Shown piece after piece: positions 28,557-36,738 of a stretch of 42,324 nucleotides of DNA (position 1 is the first letter of the stretch; each line of letters opens with the position of its first letter). The DNA comes from Alphaproteobacteria bacterium (GTDB lineage: Bacteria; Pseudomonadota; Alphaproteobacteria; RF32; CAG-239). The notes beneath the pieces were generated by a model. That model was not told the origin of the DNA, searched no databases, and saw nothing but the letters and a program-made list of their open reading frames with translations. A program made the position numbers and the translations under genes. Location: positions 1-42,324 of the forward strand of contig JAFTVD010000009.1 in assembly GCA_017465945.1 (NCBI GenBank), given 5' to 3'.

Positions 28557-29402
28557 TTTATCTATCCCAAAGTAATACCATTCTGCCCCAATTTTACATT
28601 CTAAATTGGGTAGCAGAATGTATCCATCATTTTGGGCTCTCAAAATTTCCCCATCATCATACCTTGCAATTCCCTCCCCTTTATAAACTTTATCCAAATG
28701 TTTATACTGCTTCAAAAGCCTACCTTCTTTTTTCTTAACCACAAAATTTTTCATTAAAATATGTGTCTTTTCTTTTTTTATAGGTTTATCACTCTCTATT
28801 AATTCAAAAACTTTTAACGCATTAATTATTGCATTATATGCAACATCTATTGCCTTATCTTCTTTGTGATAACCACACTCTAAAGTTGTTCCGCTTTTAC
28901 CACATTCAAAACAAGCCCTTTCCGTAGAGTAATCTTCTATTTCTGATTGTCCGGCATAAATATCAGGCCACCCTTCTAATACATAATCAACATCAATTAC
29001 ATCAATAAGTTTTAGATTTAATTCTTTTGGGTAATCACAAAAAACAAATGGCTCATCACCTTTACAATGTGTCGAATGTAAATCAAGCATAACATCACAA
29101 TCTTTAATAAAAGGCATAATTTCATTTGCTAATTTTTGCTCATAAGTTATAGGATTCTCATGAACTTTCATTACTCTATTCAAATTTTCATCAATTTGAC
29201 GAACATCTTTAATATTTGCTTCAACATTACAAATTGGAATAACTACAAGCTTTCCTTTTTTTATAACAATCTCACCACTATTTATCTTTTTTAATAATTT
29301 ATTTAATGCACCTATTCCAGCAACTTCATTTCCGTGAATAGCTCCCAAAACAAGCAACGATATTCCTTTTTCACCACCTTCAAAAGAAAACTTCTCAACC
29401 AT
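28551..29402 (-). CDS. Succinylglutamate desuccinylase/aspartoacylase-like M14 deacylase
   Basis: A 283-residue zinc hydrolase of the AstE/ASPA group within the M14 fold. Zinc ligands are visible as His23 and Glu26 in GAIHGNEVAG and as the His of DLHSTH (about residue 110). The catalytic Glu is in TLECGYH (about 185). ENLNRVMK supplies the substrate-binding Asn/Arg. A C-terminal beta-rich tail of about 80 residues is typical of the group. The substrate is an N-acyl amino acid or similar amide, not predictable further. It starts 3 bp after the previous stop with GGAG upstream and is the third gene of the trpS operon. Confidence 0.85.
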   Translation of the reverse strand: MVEKFSFEGGEKGISLLVLGAIHGNEVAGIGALNKLLKKINSGEIVIKKGKLVVIPICNVEANIKDVRQIDENLNRVMKVHENPITYEQKLANEIMPFIKDCDVMLDLHSTHCKGDEPFVFCDYPKELNLKLIDVIDVDYVLEGWPDIYAGQSEIEDYSTERACFECGKSGTTLECGYHKEDKAIDVAYNAIINALKVFELIESDKPIKKEKTHILMKNFVVKKKEGRLLKQYKHLDKVYKGEGIARYDDGEILRAQNDGYILLPNLECKIGAEWYYFGIDKL

Positions 29403-29405
29403 TCC

Positions 29406-29750
29406 TTACTCCATAACTTCTATATATTTCTTATATCTTTCTTTATATTGATTCTCATATTTATTTGCAATTTCAACTAAAGATTTTTGCTCCCTAAAAC
29501 GATTGAGTAAAACTTCATCTGTTTTCACACTCAAAATCTCATTTTCTTCATCATATTCATCATACAAACGAATAAACTGTACTTGTTGATGATAAGCTTT
29601 CATTTCATCATAATATTCTTTTTTAATCTTAAACCTAACCACTATATCAAGTGATTCGCTATTTAAAAACCTTGCAACCGTAGTTTGGCGAATATATTCC
29701 ATAATCAAAACAGGAGAAAAACTAATTTCACCATTTAATTCATCAGCCAT
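29406..29750 (-). CDS. Conserved-looking small protein of unknown function
   Basis: The product is 114 residues, acidic and highly charged, with no signal or membrane segment. The C-terminal half (Glu/Lys/Tyr-rich, ending K-Y-E-N-Q-Y-K-E-R-Y-K-K-Y) is probably helical. The N-terminal half has alternating hydrophobic residues (SPVLIMEYI, LDIVVRFKI). The ATG at 29750 is preferred to the one at 29762 because GAGG lies 6 nt ahead of it. It lies 16 bp after trpS and 3 bp before the deacylase gene, so it belongs to that operon. I do not recognise a family. Confidence 0.65.
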   Translation of the reverse strand: MADELNGEISFSPVLIMEYIRQTTVARFLNSESLDIVVRFKIKKEYYDEMKAYHQQVQFIRLYDEYDEENEILSVKTDEVLLNRFREQKSLVEIANKYENQYKERYKKYIEVME

Positions 29751-29766
29751 ACCAAACCTCATAAAA

Positions 29767-30828
29767 TTATTTATTTAGAAAATTGCTCTTAAAGTAGTTA
29801 ATTCCCATAGCTGTTTTTACTTCATCAAGAGTTTGTGCTGCAACATCTCTTGCTTTTTCACTACCCTTTTGAAGCATATTAAATACTTCACCCAAATCTT
29901 TTTGAAATTCTTCTCTTCTTTCTCTAATTGGACGAAGCTCTGCTTGCATAATTTCATTCAAAAATTTCTTAACAGTACCATCACCAAGACCACCACGACA
30001 ATAATGCGCCTTTAATTCATCAAGATTTTTATATGCTGGTAAAAATTCTTCAAAATGTTCATCATGAGAAAAAGCATCTAAATATGTAAATACCGTATTT
30101 CCCTCTAAATGACCAGGGTCTTCAACTCTTAAATGAAGAGGATCAGTAAACATACTTTGAACTTTTTTCTTAATATCTTTTTCACTATCTGATAAATAAA
30201 TGCAATTACCAAGAGATTTACTCATTTTTGCAGCTCCATCAAGACCTGGAAGTCTTGCGCATAGCTCATTTTCTGGTAACACCGCTTGTGGTTCAACCAA
30301 TACTTCTTTATACATTGTATTAAAAGAACGTACAATTTCTCTTGTTTGCTCAATCATAGGAAGCTGATCTTCTCCAACAGGCACCACATTTGCCTTAAAT
30401 GCAGTAATATCTGCCGCCTGACTAATTGGATAAGTAAAGAATCCTGTTGGAATACTTTGCTTAAATCCTCTTAATTGAATTTCATTCTTAACTGTTGGAT
30501 TCCTTTGCAATCTAGAAACAGTAACCAAATTCATATAATAAAAAGAAAGTTCACAAAGTTCAGGAATTTGTGATTGTATAAAAATAACTGATTTTTTAGG
30601 ATCCAAACCACATGCTAAATAATCAAGTGCAACTTCAGAAATATTGTTTCTAACCTTATTAACATCATCTGCATTATCGGTTAAAGCTTGAGCATCTGCC
30701 ACCATGATATATATATCATCAAATTCACCACTATTTTGCAAAATAACTCTTCTCTTAAGAGAACCAACATAATGTCCAAGATGTAGTTTACCTGTTGGTC
30801 TATCACCTGTCAAAATCACATTTTTCAT
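29767..30828 (-). CDS. trpS: Tryptophanyl-tRNA synthetase
   Basis: A 353-residue class I aminoacyl-tRNA synthetase that charges tRNA-Trp. The Rossmann-fold signatures are LHLGHYVG (the HIGH motif, about residues 15-22) and [10 protein letters not shown] (KMSKS, about residue 204). TrpRS-specific blocks include [18 protein letters not shown] and [17 protein letters not shown]. Length is near the bacterial norm. AGAGGAATT precedes the ATG. It is first in a three-gene operon with a good promoter upstream. Confidence 0.97.
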   Translation of the reverse strand: MKNVILTGDRPTGKLHLGHYVGSLKRRVILQNSGEFDDIYIMVADAQALTDNADDVNKVRNNISEVALDYLACGLDPKKSVIFIQSQIPELCELSFYYMNLVTVSRLQRNPTVKNEIQLRGFKQSIPTGFFTYPISQAADITAFKANVVPVGEDQLPMIEQTREIVRSFNTMYKEVLVEPQAVLPENELCARLPGLDGAAKMSKSLGNCIYLSDSEKDIKKKVQSMFTDPLHLRVEDPGHLEGNTVFTYLDAFSHDEHFEEFLPAYKNLDELKAHYCRGGLGDGTVKKFLNEIMQAELRPIRERREEFQKDLGEVFNMLQKGSEKARDVAAQTLDEVKTAMGINYFKSNFLNK

Positions 30829-30860
30829 CTATCTAATTCCTCTTTAACAAAACTCCCGAA

Positions 30861-30889
30861 ACTCTACCCCCTTTTCTTGTTATTGTCAA
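30861..30889 (-). promoter_or_regulatory. Promoter of the trpS operon
   Basis: On the minus strand consensus TTGACA (30889-30884), a 17-bp spacer and TAGAGT (30866-30861) are found. The expected leader before trpS is about 25-30 nt. It is too short for an attenuator, and no Trp-rich leader peptide is present. Confidence 0.65.
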
Positions 30890-30909
30890 GTTTTCAAAAC
30901 AAATTAAAA

Positions 30910-30938
30910 TTGACAAAAAGCCCAAAATATGTTATTTT
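30910..30938 (+). promoter_or_regulatory. Promoter of the MYG1-family gene
   Basis: TTGACA (30910-30915), a 17-bp spacer and TATTTT (30933-30938) are found, with TG at 30930-30931 (extended -10). It is back to back with the trpS promoter and leaves an untranslated leader of about 140 nt before the gene at 31087. In that leader I see no known riboswitch and no small frame with a ribosome binding site. Confidence 0.65.
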
Positions 30939-31086
30939 ATCAGCTGATATATAATTTTTATCTGCTTTGTATAATTAGGTGTTTTTTCATAGTTTTTGTT
31001 TGGGAAGTAATTCTTTAGACATTAGTTGTGATTTATAAAGTATCTATGATAGACAAAGTAATTACTAACTAAAAACCACAAGAACA

Positions 31087-31956
31087 ATGAAAAAGATTTT
31101 CAAAAAAAACGTAATCGAGAGAATGTCAGCTTATAGCAATAGCGAACTCACAGTCGCAGTACACAACGGCGTATTTCACGCTGATGACGTGTACAGCATT
31201 GCCCTCTTAGAAGTGCTTGCTAAAGTGTGCAACTTCACCTTAAAGGTAATTCGCACACGCGACGAACAAGTGATTGCTAATGCTGATATGCGTGTTGATG
31301 TAGGCATGAAGTATTCAGAAGAAACTCTTGACTTTGACCATCATCAAAATGATACCAACCTCATTCAAGAGGGAGGCATCAAGCACGCAGCCTTTGGTCT
31401 TCTCTGCCAATGGTGTTTAACCGAAGAGTTCCTTAAGATATTCAAACCAAAGTACATACTTGGACTTGAACATCAGGACAACTCAGGAAAAACTCACGAG
31501 AAATATGCTTCTATCGGACACTTCATACATGCATTCCTTCCATCATATGAAGAAGAAGTATCGTTTGATGAAATGTTTAACGAAGCTCTCGCTGTTGCAA
31601 GCACCATCTTAGAGCGTTGCATCTCTACAACACTTGGTCTCATTAAGTCTGAGAAAGATGTAGAAAAAGCCATCTCTGAAGTATTAGCAGACGGCAAAGT
31701 TATCGTGATGAAAAAGCGAATTATCATTCAGCAATTCCTTCACCCTGACTGGAAGTTTGTTATATCACCAGATCCGACAGGCGGATGGGGATTCCTTGGA
31801 ATGAACGGTCAATTACTTAACCCTGAATTCCGAGGTCTAACTCCCGAAACACTGGCTCAAAAAGGCTACAGAGGCACATTCACTCACAAGGCTGGCTTTA
31901 CTGGAATTCTAGAAAGTAAAGAAGAAGCAATTAAACTCTGTTTGACTTCTCTCTAA
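31087..31956 (+). CDS. MYG1 family (UPF0160) predicted metal-dependent phosphohydrolase
   Basis: A 289-residue protein of the MYG1 family, related to DHH phosphoesterases. Key blocks are AVHNGVFHADDVYSIALLE (metal-binding HNGxFHxDD, about residues 25-35), VIRTRDE, DVGMKYSEETLDFDHHQND (DHH-like, about 75-85), an internal LEHQDNSG, and a C-terminal FTHKAGFTGILESKEEA. Eukaryotic MYG1 is a 3'-5' RNA exonuclease; the bacterial role is not established. Codon use is visibly richer in C/G third positions than in neighbours. There is no clear Shine-Dalgarno site before the ATG, only an A-rich stretch as in Bacteroidota. The second Met (31123) is an alternative start. Confidence 0.85.
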   Translation: MKKIFKKNVIERMSAYSNSELTVAVHNGVFHADDVYSIALLEVLAKVCNFTLKVIRTRDEQVIANADMRVDVGMKYSEETLDFDHHQNDTNLIQEGGIKHAAFGLLCQWCLTEEFLKIFKPKYILGLEHQDNSGKTHEKYASIGHFIHAFLPSYEEEVSFDEMFNEALAVASTILERCISTTLGLIKSEKDVEKAISEVLADGKVIVMKKRIIIQQFLHPDWKFVISPDPTGGWGFLGMNGQLLNPEFRGLTPETLAQKGYRGTFTHKAGFTGILESKEEAIKLCLTSL

Positions 31957-31989
31957 AAAAAGCACCCACTCAAAAGTGGGTGCTTTTTT
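31956..31989. terminator. Bidirectional intrinsic terminator
   Basis: A 15-bp perfect stem (31956-31970 with 31975-31989, core GCACCCACT/AGTGGGTGC) has a CAAA loop. It lies between the convergent MYG1-family gene and the nrd operon. Confidence 0.93.
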
Positions 31990-31990
31990 A

Positions 31991-32623
31991 TCAACCAAGT
32001 TCTTTAACATCTAATTGTATAAGCGGATATCTATCAATTTTACCATTTGGCAGATTATAATGCCACCATTCATGATTAATGCTTTCTAACCCCACACTCT
32101 CCATTATATCTTTTAACATTTTTCTATTACTTATCGCATTTTTCATTTTTTCATCAAAATAGTCATGTCTTGCTTTTTTAAGATAACTTAAAAATTCATC
32201 AACCTCACCTTGTAAAACTTGCTCACAATACTTCTTTTTATATGCGTCAACTTTTGTTGGAAACAAAAATTCCCGTCCATCATCATCACACAAGCAAACA
32301 TCAACAGCCGTAGCTAAACAATGTTGCGAACGCTCCGGAGTCTTTGCAAAAAATCCTTCTATTGGAATTATCTTTTTCATTATTTCATGAGCAATTTTAG
32401 GTCTATAAGCATCACAAATTTTTAATTTTAATTTTTCTTTTTCTAAAACTTTGGTTAATTCCTCGAGTCTTTCCCATAAATCCACATGAACAACCGCAAT
32501 ATTTCCCCAATTTATCTCTTTATAAACAGCCCTTCCAACCATATTTGTCTTTTTTGCATACATCATATCTACAATAAATCTATCATTTTTAATTTTGATA
32601 TAACTAGACTTATTTTCTGACAT
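31991..32623 (-). CDS. VanX/DdpX-like D-alanyl-D-alanine dipeptidase (M15D)
   Basis: A 210-residue zinc dipeptidase that should split D-Ala-D-Ala. The VanX pattern is present: CDAYRP (about residues 70-75, Arg in the active site), SQHCLATAVDV with zinc ligands His101 and Asp108, and NHEWWHY with catalytic Glu185 and zinc ligand His188. The usual SxHxxGxAxD has Ala instead of Gly. The ATG at 32623 is chosen because GAGG lies 6 nt upstream; it overlaps the nrdG end by 14 bp. A chromosomal copy without VanH or VanA points to cell-wall peptide turnover, not glycopeptide resistance. No signal peptide is visible, so a cytoplasmic location is likely. Confidence 0.88.
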   Translation of the reverse strand: MSENKSSYIKIKNDRFIVDMMYAKKTNMVGRAVYKEINWGNIAVVHVDLWERLEELTKVLEKEKLKLKICDAYRPKIAHEIMKKIIPIEGFFAKTPERSQHCLATAVDVCLCDDDGREFLFPTKVDAYKKKYCEQVLQGEVDEFLSYLKKARHDYFDEKMKNAISNRKMLKDIMESVGLESINHEWWHYNLPNGKIDRYPLIQLDVKELG

Positions 32624-33311
32624 CAAATACCTCAAAACAATCACTCAAATATTGATTCAATTCATCATTTTCAACCAAAGATAAACTCTTTTCTTCACTT
32701 GCATTAACATCACTTTCAACTTTTCGATATTTTTGCAAATAATATTCTTTAACTCCGAGTCCTTTTAATGTATCTGCTATTTTATATAAATCTTCAATAT
32801 CCAAAAATCTAGGATCACACGTTGTTCTACATTCAAAACTTTTCCCCGATTCTATTAAAATATTAAGGCTTTCCTTTACCTTTTCAACATCACCCACACC
32901 ACCTGTTACAATTTTATATCTATCTTCTTCTAATGGTGCTTTTATATCAAAACCAACCCAATCTACAAATTCAATAACTTCACTAAAAAATTCAGGCCTA
33001 TATCCACCAGTATGGAGTCCAACTTCAAATCTTAAAGCTTTTACATCTTTAATCGCATCAATTAATCCTTTTTGTACTAACGGCTCACCACCAGAAAATA
33101 CAACTGCATCAAGGATTCCTTTTCTTGTGTTTAAAAAATCAATAAACTTATGCCAAACAATATTAGTTTCCGCATTCACATCTTGTAACTGCACATTATG
33201 GCAAAACGGACATTTCCACGGACAACCCTGCATAAATACAACAGAAGCCATCTTATTTGGAAAATCGACGATACTGAATTTCTCAATACCGCCGATTCTG
33301 ATAGGACTCAT
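32610..33311 (-). CDS. nrdG: Anaerobic ribonucleotide reductase activating enzyme (radical SAM)
   Basis: A radical SAM protein of 233 residues that installs the glycyl radical on class III ribonucleotide reductase. The [4Fe-4S] motif CPWKCPFC gives Cys30, Cys34 and Cys37. It is followed by VVFSGGEPLVQKGL (SAM-binding GGE), GLHTGGYRPE and VDWVGFDIKAPLE. This is the NrdG2-like, longer form compared with E. coli NrdG (154 residues). The ATG at 33311 is preferred over an in-frame GTG at 33320. It lies 40 bp after the small glycyl-radical protein gene and overlaps the dipeptidase gene. Confidence 0.92.
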   Translation of the reverse strand: MSPIRIGGIEKFSIVDFPNKMASVVFMQGCPWKCPFCHNVQLQDVNAETNIVWHKFIDFLNTRKGILDAVVFSGGEPLVQKGLIDAIKDVKALRFEVGLHTGGYRPEFFSEVIEFVDWVGFDIKAPLEEDRYKIVTGGVGDVEKVKESLNILIESGKSFECRTTCDPRFLDIEDLYKIADTLKGLGVKEYYLQKYRKVESDVNASEEKSLSLVENDELNQYLSDCFEVFDVRK

Positions 33312-33351
33312 AGTCTTCACTCACAAAGCTTAAACTAAAGCTTTTTCCTTA

Positions 33352-33579
33352 TTATTCTGCAGCCATAGCTAAAGCTTCACCGCAAACACATTCGCGAGTT
33401 TCGCAACCAGCAACTGCTCTTTCTTCGCAGAAACACAATCTTGATTTAAACTCACCTAACTTACCAACATTGTATTCAGTTGTAGGACGAATATATCCCA
33501 TAACTCTGCTATAGATTTCGCAACGCTGTCTTTCAGAATCATCCAAAATCACATCTTCGATATTAATAATATTACTCAT
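33352..33579 (-). CDS. Stand-alone NrdD glycyl-radical domain protein
   Basis: A 75-residue protein containing RQRCEIYSRVMGYIRP followed by EYNVGKLGEFKSR. This is the sequence pattern that normally closes a class III ribonucleotide reductase chain, where the Gly of RVxGY carries the radical. The large subunit encoded just upstream stops after its zinc-ribbon and lacks this pattern. The protein therefore probably supplies the radical-bearing C-terminus in trans. After the domain comes a Cys-rich tail (CFC, GCET, CVC) of unknown purpose. AGGGAG sits 4-5 nt before the ATG at 33579; an in-frame GTG at 33594 is a weaker alternative. The frame is the same as nrdD and no other stop separates them beyond the nrdD TAG. 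Confidence 0.85.
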   Translation of the reverse strand: MSNIINIEDVILDDSERQRCEIYSRVMGYIRPTTEYNVGKLGEFKSRLCFCEERAVAGCETRECVCGEALAMAAE

Positions 33580-33606
33580 TTTTCTCCCTTTCACTAACTT
33601 AATATT

Positions 33607-35667
33607 CTACACTACTTTTTGCATATTTGCAAGCTTTTTTAGCTTTTCTGCCTTTTTTTCTTTATCGCAAATCGGACAGAATTCGTGTTCACCGGCAATA
33701 TATCCATGTTTAGGACAAACAGAGAATGTCGGTGTAATCGTAATATATGGAAGTCTGTAGTTTGCTAATACTTTCTTCACAAAATCACGACAAACTTTTG
33801 CAGATGAAATTCTTTGATTCATAAACAAGTGTAACACTGTTCCACCTGTATATTTAGATTGCAATTTTGCTTGCAAATCCAATGCCTCAAATGGATCATC
33901 TGTATATCCCACAGGTAATTGAGAAGAGTTTGTGTAAAATGGCGCATCTGGAGTCCCTGCTTGAATAATTCCAACAAAGCGCTTTTTATCTTCTCTTGCA
34001 AATCTAGTTGCAGCTCCTTCAGCAGGTGTTGCTTCCAAATTATACATATGACCTGTTTCTTCTTGAATCTTTACTAATCTATCACGAACAAAATTTAAGT
34101 ACTTTTCAGCAAATTCTTGCCCATACGCATCTGTAATATCATGCTTACCATCAGTAAAGTTTCTAATCATTTCATTCATACCATTAACACCAATGGTAGA
34201 GAAGTGGTTTCTTAATGTTCCCAAATATCTCTTTGTGAATGGGAATAAACCATTATCAATCAAACGTTGAATAACTTTTCTCTTAATTTCCAAAGATGTT
34301 CTAGCAATATTCATTAATTCTTCTGTACGTTGGAATAATGCTTGTTCATTACCTTTATATACATATCCAAGTCTAGCACAGTTAATTGTAACAACGCCTA
34401 CGCTACCTGTTTGTTCAGCACTACCAAACAAACCATTACCACGTGCTAGTAATTCTCTCAAATCTAGTTGCAAACGACAACACATAGAACGAATATGACC
34501 AGGTTTTAATGAAGAATTCAAGAAATTTTGGAAATAAGGCAAACCATACTTAGCTGTCATTTCAAACAATAATTCAGTATTTTCATTTTCCCAAGGAAAA
34601 TCCCAAGTCATATTATATGTTGGAATTGGGAATGTAAATGGACGTCCCATAACATCACCTCTCATCATAACATTGATGTAAGCTTTGTTAATCATTGCCA
34701 TTTCTTCACCCAAATCACCATATGTAAAGTCTTGTTCAACTCCACCAATATATGGCTTTTGTTCTCTTAAATCTTCAGGGCAAACCCAATCAAAAGTAAA
34801 GTTTGTAAATGGTGTTTGAGAACCCCAACGAGAAGGAACATTCAAGTTATAAATAAGCTCCTGCATACATTGTTCAACTTGATCATATGTAAGTTTATCT
34901 TTTCTAACATATGGTGCCAAATATGTATCAACAGAAGAAAAAGCTTGAGCACCTGCCCATTCATTTTGAAGTGTACCCATAAAGTTAACCATTTGTCCAA
35001 CAGCAGAACTTAAATGTTTTGGTGCACCAGCTTCAACTTTACCAGGAACACCATTAAAGCCTTCTCTTAATAGATTCTTCAAAGACCAACCCGCACAATA
35101 AGCAGCCAACATACTCAAATCGTGAATATGAATATCACCATTTCTATGAGCTTCACCTACTTCATGAGGATAAACGTGTGATAACCAATAGTTTGCTGTA
35201 ACTTTACCAGCAACATTCAAAATTAAACCACCATTAGAATAACCCTGATTAGCATTTTCTTTAATACGCCAGTCTAGATTCTCTAAATATTCATTAATAG
35301 AACTTTCAACATCTACAACTGTTTTACCATCACCGCGCATTCTATTTCTTTTATCACGATACAAAATATAAGCTTTTGCTGTCTTAAAATAGTTATTAGA
35401 AATCAAAACTTCTTCTACAATATCTTGTATATCTTCAACAGAAGGAAGAGACGCGTCAAATTTATGAGATAAAATCTTCATAACTTGCGCACTCAACAAC
35501 CACGCATCATCTACTCCAAATTCAGTAGTATTTTCACCAGCACGCAAAATGGCATTATAAATCTTGTCGCTGTCAAAATCAGCCAAGGTACCATCTCTTT
35601 TTGTTATACTTTTGAACGGCATTTTATATTTTTTTGCCATCGGCATTTGCAACTCATTGTTAGCCAT
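33607..35667 (-). CDS. nrdD: Class III anaerobic ribonucleoside-triphosphate reductase, large chain lacking the glycyl-radical loop
   Basis: A 686-residue catalytic protein that reduces ribonucleoside triphosphates to deoxyribonucleotides without oxygen. An N-terminal ATP-cone (about residues 18-110) is visible from ITKRDGTLADFDSDKI and AKAYILYRDKR. The barrel contains GDIHIHDLSM, YNLNVPSRWGSQTPFTNFTFDW, the Cys-containing RSMCCRLQLDL, and GSVGVVTINCARLGY. The C-terminus holds the zinc-ribbon Cys residues in SVCPKHGYIAGEHEFCPIC and then a Lys-rich tail ending at TAG (33609-33607). The expected RVxGY glycyl-radical loop is absent and is found in the next gene. GGGAAGAAT precedes the ATG. Two NrdR-box-like sites lie upstream. 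Confidence 0.95.
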   Translation of the reverse strand: MANNELQMPMAKKYKMPFKSITKRDGTLADFDSDKIYNAILRAGENTTEFGVDDAWLLSAQVMKILSHKFDASLPSVEDIQDIVEEVLISNNYFKTAKAYILYRDKRNRMRGDGKTVVDVESSINEYLENLDWRIKENANQGYSNGGLILNVAGKVTANYWLSHVYPHEVGEAHRNGDIHIHDLSMLAAYCAGWSLKNLLREGFNGVPGKVEAGAPKHLSSAVGQMVNFMGTLQNEWAGAQAFSSVDTYLAPYVRKDKLTYDQVEQCMQELIYNLNVPSRWGSQTPFTNFTFDWVCPEDLREQKPYIGGVEQDFTYGDLGEEMAMINKAYINVMMRGDVMGRPFTFPIPTYNMTWDFPWENENTELLFEMTAKYGLPYFQNFLNSSLKPGHIRSMCCRLQLDLRELLARGNGLFGSAEQTGSVGVVTINCARLGYVYKGNEQALFQRTEELMNIARTSLEIKRKVIQRLIDNGLFPFTKRYLGTLRNHFSTIGVNGMNEMIRNFTDGKHDITDAYGQEFAEKYLNFVRDRLVKIQEETGHMYNLEATPAEGAATRFAREDKKRFVGIIQAGTPDAPFYTNSSQLPVGYTDDPFEALDLQAKLQSKYTGGTVLHLFMNQRISSAKVCRDFVKKVLANYRLPYITITPTFSVCPKHGYIAGEHEFCPICDKEKKAEKLKKLANMQKVV

Positions 35668-35728
35668 TTTTTATTCTTCCCTTCTCTTAAATTTTATAAA
35701 TTTTCTTTCAATGTTGTTCAAAGGCAAT

Positions 35729-35777
35729 CTACTATATATAGTATTAAAAAATAGTAAACAGATACAATATATTGTGT
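35729..35777 (-). promoter_or_regulatory. Two NrdR-box-like operators overlapping the nrdD promoter
   Basis: ATACAATATATTGTGT (35762-35777) matches the palindromic NrdR box (ACACWAWATMTWGTGT type) at 15 of 16 positions. CTACTATATATAGTAT (35729-35744) matches it at about 13 of 16. Centres are 33 bp apart, about three helical turns, as in known tandem NrdR sites. A candidate minus-strand promoter fits across them: TTGTAT (35767-35762), 18 bp, TACTAT (35743-35738). NrdR binding would then block it. The nrdR gene is not in this window. Confidence 0.75.
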
Positions 35778-36003
35778 TTTACCTTTTTTTAACCCCTATC
35801 GCATCGAACTGATTACATAATGAAAAAAAAGAGTTTAAATTACAAGAGAACCCACTATTTTTTTTTAAATTTTCACATATCATACTAATAATAAAACGAT
35901 TTTTTTTTTTTTAAACGTCCACAACCCCCCCTCCAATATCTTTAAATATTTTACTAACAGCTTTTTAAACTTTTTTTTATTTTTTTATTATCAAACATAA
36001 TTA
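35778..36003. other. AT-rich intergenic stretch with homopolymer runs
   Basis: Together with the operator region this is the largest gene-free stretch (35668-36069). It holds several runs of 8-13 T or A, one C-run, and no frame, tRNA or convincing stem-loop. It separates the divergent nrdD operon and nucleotidase gene. Confidence 0.5.
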
Positions 36004-36032
36004 TTGACCAATTCATCTTTTACATATATCAT
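36004..36032 (+). promoter_or_regulatory. Promoter of the HAD nucleotidase gene
   Basis: TTGACC (36004-36009), a 17-bp spacer and TATCAT (36027-36032) are found, one mismatch from consensus in each element. The leader would be about 30 nt, ending in GGAG (36059-36062) before the GTG start. Confidence 0.75.
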
Positions 36033-36069
36033 ATTTGCCGGATTATATAATTTTTGATGGAGACAAAAA

Positions 36070-36738
36070 GTGGAAAAAACCATTATTTGGGATTTAGATA
36101 ATACTTTGTATTTTGAAACAGATGAATATAAAAACAAACTCAACGAAGCAACTGCTTTAGCCGCAATAAATGAGTTCAATTTGCCTCTTGATTTTCAAAC
36201 AGCAACCGATCTTGTTAAAGAATCATACTCTACATATAGAGATGGCATAGAGCATTTTGCAAGAACATACAAAATTTCACATAAAGATTTATATATCGCC
36301 TACCACAAATATAAAAGTGCATACATAAATATGATAACTCCTTACGAAGGACTCCTCAAACAGTTAAAATCACTAAACTGTCCACAATACATATTCTCAA
36401 CATCAACCAAAGATATATGCGAAAAAATCTTAAAACATATCGGATTATATGATTTCTTCAAAGGACGGATCTATTCTGTTGAAGACTTTGATGTATATAA
36501 AAAGAATGAAAATTCAGACGTTTATCAAAAAGTATGCGAAACGATTGGCGTACAACCCCAAAATTGCATATTCGTTGATGATAGCTACTCAAATCTTCAA
36601 TATGCTAAAGAAACAGGAATGACAACCATTCGCATATACTATAAAAATAACTCAGCCAAAGACATGAGTTTTATCGATTCTGCATATAAGGGAATAGAAG
36701 GTGTCGTTTCCGGCTTAAAAAAAGATTATAACTGTTAA
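36070..36738 (+). CDS. HAD-family pyrimidine 5'-nucleotidase-like phosphatase
   Basis: A 222-residue HAD hydrolase starting at GTG 36070 with GGAG 7 nt upstream. Motif I is WDLDNTLY (nucleophile Asp8, acid/base Asp10). Motif II is in FSTSTKD, and motif IV is IFVDDSYSNLQYAKETG. A helical cap lies between motifs I and II. The closest named group by eye is the SDT1/PHM8-type pyrimidine 5'-nucleotidases (DLDNTLY start, helical cap), which remove phosphate from UMP, CMP and related compounds. The exact substrate is uncertain. It is divergent from the nrd operon. Confidence 0.85.
   Translation: MEKTIIWDLDNTLYFETDEYKNKLNEATALAAINEFNLPLDFQTATDLVKESYSTYRDGIEHFARTYKISHKDLYIAYHKYKSAYINMITPYEGLLKQLKSLNCPQYIFSTSTKDICEKILKHIGLYDFFKGRIYSVEDFDVYKKNENSDVYQKVCETIGVQPQNCIFVDDSYSNLQYAKETGMTTIRIYYKNNSAKDMSFIDSAYKGIEGVVSGLKKDYNC

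Noticed and set aside
30829..31086. T-box or Trp attenuator upstream of trpS
   Set aside because: The predicted leader is under 30 nt, with no Trp codons and no terminator; T-boxes are not expected in this lineage.
31991..32623. Glycopeptide (vancomycin) resistance cluster
   Set aside because: Only a VanX-like gene is present; there is no VanH, VanA/B ligase or VanRS nearby, and neighbours are nrd genes.
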